From positions 1 to 7,926 of the forward strand of contig CAKROE010000107.1 of assembly GCA_934371915.1 (NCBI GenBank): a stretch of DNA of 7,926 nucleotides, given 5' to 3'. The notes below the pieces were generated by a model, which did no database searches, had not been told where the DNA came from, and saw only the letters and a list, made by a program, of their open reading frames with translations. The DNA comes from an uncultured Blautia sp. Lineage in GTDB: Bacteria > Bacillota > Clostridia > Lachnospirales > Lachnospiraceae. The position numbers were made by a program, and so were the translations under genes. Shown here piece by piece: positions 5,760-7,926 of this stretch; the stretch's first letter is position 1, and each line of letters starts with the position of its first letter.

Positions 5760-6287
5760 TTACAATAAAAATTGAACGATGCACACAGCAGCCACCATTC
5801 CGGCAAGTGAGGCAAGCAATGCCCCCGGTAGTGTGTATCGGGTTTTCTGTACCCCGACAGAACCGAAATAGACACTCATACAGTAAAAAACGCTTTCTGT
5901 CGCACTCAACATCAACGCGGCCATCAGTCCGGTCGGGGAGTCTGTTCCGAATTGTTTGAAAATATCCAGAAGCAGACCTGTCGCTGCACTGGAAGAAAAA
6001 AGCCGCACCAGTCCCAGCGGAAAAAGTTCCGGTGCAATGCCAAGCGCCCCGGATGCTTTTGAAAGTATGTTTCCAAGAAATTCAAGAAAACCTGACGCAC
6101 GCAGAACTCCGACCGCAGTCATCAGCCCGATCAGTGTCGGCACAAGTCTTCGTACAATTTTTAACCCCTCTTCTGCACCTTCCAGAAAATCATTATAAAT
6201 ATTTCTTTTTGCGATCAGTCCATATCCAAGTATGTACAAAATTAAAACAGGTATCATAAATACAGAAATATAAGAAATAAGTTTCAC
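5760..6287 (-). CDS. spmB: Spore maturation protein B
   Basis: Membrane partner of SpmA in spore maturation. Its 175 residues match the family (178 in B. subtilis). Visible features: N-terminal hydrophobic helix (5-26), EGAEEGLKIVRRLVPTLIGLM (about 36-56), VGVLRASGFLEFL (59-71), LVRLFSSSAATGLLLDIF (93-110), KQFGTDSPTGLMAALMLSATESVFY (111-135) and VYFGSVGVQKTRYTL (139-153), followed by a C-terminal hydrophobic segment. The family RPxSG motif reads RLFSS here, so the usual proline is lost. The start is GTG at 6287-6285, supported by AGAGGA 8 bases upstream; an ATG inside that leader is out of frame. The gene runs toward spmA, which is the reverse of the usual spmA-spmB order, and its stop is 53 bases from the antisense promoter's -35 box. 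No other gene appears to share its transcript. Confidence 0.9.
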   Translation of the reverse strand: MKLISYISVFMIPVLILYILGYGLIAKRNIYNDFLEGAEEGLKIVRRLVPTLIGLMTAVGVLRASGFLEFLGNILSKASGALGIAPELFPLGLVRLFSSSAATGLLLDIFKQFGTDSPTGLMAALMLSATESVFYCMSVYFGSVGVQKTRYTLPGALLASLAGMVAAVCIVQFLL

Positions 6288-6342
6288 AGAAACATTCCTC
6301 TTATCTGTAGTTATGATACCTTATGAAGGGTTCGCTATAATT

Positions 6343-6350
6343 TATGTATG
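6343..6350 (-). promoter_or_regulatory. Candidate sigma-E -10 element for spmB
   Basis: CATACATA on the minus strand, about 56 bases before the GTG start, fits the sigma-E -10 pattern CATACAAT/CATACATT at 7 of 8 positions. I see no good -35 match 13-15 bases upstream, so it is only a candidate. If real, spmB keeps mother-cell expression apart from spmA. Confidence 0.3.
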
Positions 6351-6369
6351 ATTTGTTATTGATAGCTGA

Positions 6370-6401
6370 ACATCAGGAATACAAAGATAAACAACTGATG
6401 T
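6370..6401. other. Small inverted repeat between galK and spmB
   Basis: ACATCAG (6370-6376) and CTGATGT (6395-6401) are exact complements around an 18-nt loop in the 137-base gap downstream of galK. The stem is short and lacks a clean T run on the minus strand, so it is at best a weak galK terminator. I see no better one in the gap. Confidence 0.3.
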
Positions 6402-6424
6402 CGCTTTTCTTTATATGATATTAA

Positions 6425-7660
6425 TTATCCGATATGAGCGGCGCCCACAGCACGGATATCCATCGGATATACGTTTTCTTTGCCGACAAATCTGGAAATA
6501 TATTCTACATAATTATCCTGCTCTTTTTCCGGAACGATAGCTGCAATAACACCGGCAAAACCACCGCCATGAACACGGCATACACCGGCACCGATTTTTT
6601 TCAGGAAAAGCTGTGTCAGAGCAAGGGTTCTTGTGATCTTCTGCTCATGGAAATCCTTCATGGTGTAGCAGTTCTGCAGAAGCTCCCATGAAGAAGTACC
6701 GGATTCATTTACCAGTTCCAGGAATTTATTATAATCTTCGTGATGGATCGCATCTGCCGCATCCTCTACACGGGTAGTTTCTCCGAAGAAATGAAGGGCA
6801 CGAAGAACGGCTCTGTCATCTTCAATTTCATTGCAGTGCTCAAGAAGCGCATCTACGTTTGTCTCGTGAAGAAGTTCCACGCCAAGTACTTTGGCAACGG
6901 CTTTCATCTCGCCCGGAATCTCAGAATACTCCTGGCTGAGATCTGCATGACCTTTTCCGGTGTTTACGATAACCAGTTTGTAACCAAATTTACCGAAGGA
7001 GAAATCAAGTTTGCTGTATTTCAGATTGTCTCTGTCTGCGAAATCAAACAAAACCGGGCCACCTACTGCGCAAGCCATCTGATCCATCATTCCGGAAGCC
7101 TTGTCCCAGTATACATTCTCTGCATACTGACCGATCTTTGCATAATCGTTGTAGGACATTTTGCTGTCATTGAAGAAATAGTCAATGATCGTACAGATCA
7201 GCATTTCAAAAGATGCGGATGAGCTGACACCAGCTGCGGCAATAACGTTTGTACTTACATAAGCATCAAAGCCAGCCACTTTGAAACCGTTTTTCTGTGC
7301 GCCTTCCATCATTCCGGCAACAAGTGCAACAGTTCCTTTTTTATAATTATTTTTGCTGAGTTTTGTAAGGTCTACAACGATCTCATCTCTGTATCCTTCG
7401 CTTGTAATGTGGATTACCTGTGTATTATTCGGGTATGCAGCTCCGATGGTATCAAGATTGATACTTCCTGCGATTACTTTGCCGCCATTGTGGTCTGTGT
7501 GGTTTCCGATAATTTCAGTTCTTCCGGCTGAAGTAAAGTATTCTGTTTTGTCCTGTTTGTAGATTTTCTCAAAATGCTCTGCAAGATTCTTAAAACGGGC
7601 ACCGCTTACTTCGGTTTCTCCGTAAATTTCCTGAAGTTTTGCTGTTTCCGGTAAATTCAT
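6425..7660 (-). CDS. galK: Galactokinase (GHMP kinase family)
   Basis: Phosphorylates galactose to galactose-1-phosphate with ATP, the entry step of the Leloir pathway, in the cytoplasm. Its 411 residues fit the family (about 380-430). Motifs: the galactokinase signature as AGRTEIIGNHTDHNGG (45-60), the phosphate-binding GHMP motif GVSSSAS (144-150), SGMMDQMA (189-196) with likely catalytic Asp193, and the C-terminal GGGFAG (365-370). Arg47, His54 and Asp56 are in the expected sugar-site positions, but the usual Glu of GEHTDY is Asn53. I recall this form from clostridial galactokinases, so it is probably a clade feature, though it could alter sugar preference. The ATG at 7660-7658 has AAAAGGAG 9 bases upstream. 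No galT or galE is in the window, and the gene seems to stand alone on this strand with its own divergent promoter region. Confidence 0.93.
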   Translation of the reverse strand: MNLPETAKLQEIYGETEVSGARFKNLAEHFEKIYKQDKTEYFTSAGRTEIIGNHTDHNGGKVIAGSINLDTIGAAYPNNTQVIHITSEGYRDEIVVDLTKLSKNNYKKGTVALVAGMMEGAQKNGFKVAGFDAYVSTNVIAAAGVSSSASFEMLICTIIDYFFNDSKMSYNDYAKIGQYAENVYWDKASGMMDQMACAVGGPVLFDFADRDNLKYSKLDFSFGKFGYKLVIVNTGKGHADLSQEYSEIPGEMKAVAKVLGVELLHETNVDALLEHCNEIEDDRAVLRALHFFGETTRVEDAADAIHHEDYNKFLELVNESGTSSWELLQNCYTMKDFHEQKITRTLALTQLFLKKIGAGVCRVHGGGFAGVIAAIVPEKEQDNYVEYISRFVGKENVYPMDIRAVGAAHIG

Positions 7661-7714
7661 GACTTTGCTCTCCTTTTACATTATATTTTCTGTGCTATTT
7701 ATACGTTCGTTTGA

Positions 7715-7744
7715 TTTATAAATTTATTATACTGTTTTCCTCAA
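7715..7744 (-). promoter_or_regulatory. Candidate galK promoter
   Basis: On the minus strand TTGAGG (7744-7739) and TATAAA (7720-7715) are 18 bases apart, about 55 bases before the galK start. A consensus TATAAT also lies at 7731-7726, but its -35 position reads AAGGTA. The two may be alternatives. Confidence 0.45.
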
Positions 7745-7824
7745 AAATTACCTTAATTAATCTGCGAAAAAACAGTAAAATATTGCGCTCTTCACAACTT
7801 TTTGTGTATAATAAAGGTAATTTT
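7744..7824. repeat. 11-bp inverted repeat in the divergent promoter region
   Basis: AAAATTACCTT (7744-7754) and its exact complement AAGGTAATTTT (7814-7824) are 59 bases apart. The left arm abuts the galK -35 box, and the right arm follows directly on the rightward -10 box. TCTGCG also occurs just to the right of each arm (7761-7766 and 7824-7829). Placement suggests a pair of operator sites for one regulator acting on both promoters; this is inference. Confidence 0.5.
7783..7812 (+). promoter_or_regulatory. Rightward promoter divergent from galK
   Basis: TTGCGC (7783-7788) and a consensus TATAAT (7807-7812) are separated by 18 bases. The start of transcription would be near 7819, giving about 100 bases of leader before the window ends. 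Confidence 0.5.
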
Positions 7825-7926
7825 CTGCGTTGAATTTAATACATTATTTTTTAGGACAATAAGTGGGAATCCTCGGCAATTCAATTACCGAGATGAAAGC
7901 GCAGGAGTGTGCATGTCTGCACATTC
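7819..7926 (+). other. Start of a rightward transcript: structured leader and/or 5' end of a gene
   Basis: Two hairpins can form. One is CTCGG (7872-7876) with CCGAG (7888-7892) around a partly paired interior. The other is GAGTGTGCA (7905-7913) with TGCACATTC (7918-7926), 9 bp with one wobble, ending at the window edge. AGGAG (7903-7907) lies 5 bases before an ATG at 7913, so a coding start is possible, but only four codons are visible and the second hairpin would cover it. I cannot name a riboswitch class with confidence. Confidence 0.35.

Noticed and set aside
6740..7222. 160-codon plus-strand frame inside galK
   Set aside because: It is antisense to a galactokinase with intact motifs and has no ribosome site or family similarity that I can see.
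1..7926. CRISPR array, insertion sequence, tRNA or rRNA gene
   Set aside because: I saw no regularly spaced repeats, transposase motifs, tRNA-like cloverleaf with TTCRA arm, or rRNA signature. The only mobile-like unit is the small toxin-antitoxin cassette, which has no transposition gene.

Overview
The window reads as low-to-moderate GC Firmicutes DNA, most likely a gut Clostridia of the Lachnospiraceae type. The reasons are strong GGAGG ribosome sites, a type-2 (eukaryote-like) isoleucyl-tRNA synthetase, a glycogen phosphorylase gene, spore-maturation genes and a galactokinase with the clostridial GNHTDH signature. This is inferred from protein and signal style, not from a database match.

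Layout, left to right. (1) 2-1855 (+): 3' two thirds of ileS. (2) 1955-4411 (+): glgP, complete, closed by a GC-rich hairpin terminator. (3) 4412-4778: purine-rich intergenic DNA with no convincing gene, but with a sigma-E-like promoter near its right end. (4) 4779-5393 (+): spmA. (5) 5394-5759: a compact interval that looks like a complete Fst/par-type I toxin-antitoxin locus: a 28-codon membrane toxin ORF with a sequestered ribosome site, a bidirectional terminator, and a convergent antisense RNA with its own promoter. The first 20 or so bases of that RNA can pair with the toxin start codon region. (6) 5760-6287 (-): spmB, tail-to-tail with spmA rather than downstream of it. (7) 6425-7660 (-): galK. 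(8) 7661-7926: a divergent promoter region with an 11-bp inverted repeat, leading right into a truncated leader or gene start.

How the parts relate. IleS is housekeeping. GlgP releases glucose-1-phosphate from glycogen, and GalK makes galactose-1-phosphate for the Leloir pathway, so both feed hexose-phosphate metabolism, but they are not one operon. SpmA and SpmB are partner membrane proteins of spore core dehydration, and in Bacillus and most Clostridia they are consecutive genes. Here they are separated, convergent, and have the toxin-antitoxin cassette between their stop codons. Read-through from spmA would transcribe the toxin strand, and read-through from spmB would transcribe the antitoxin strand.

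The most interesting item is the 5390-5710 locus. Its architecture (toxin mRNA and antisense RNA converging on one terminator, with a repeat placing antisense sequence over the toxin start codon) is visible directly in the bases. Toxicity and regulation are inferences from the Fst family.
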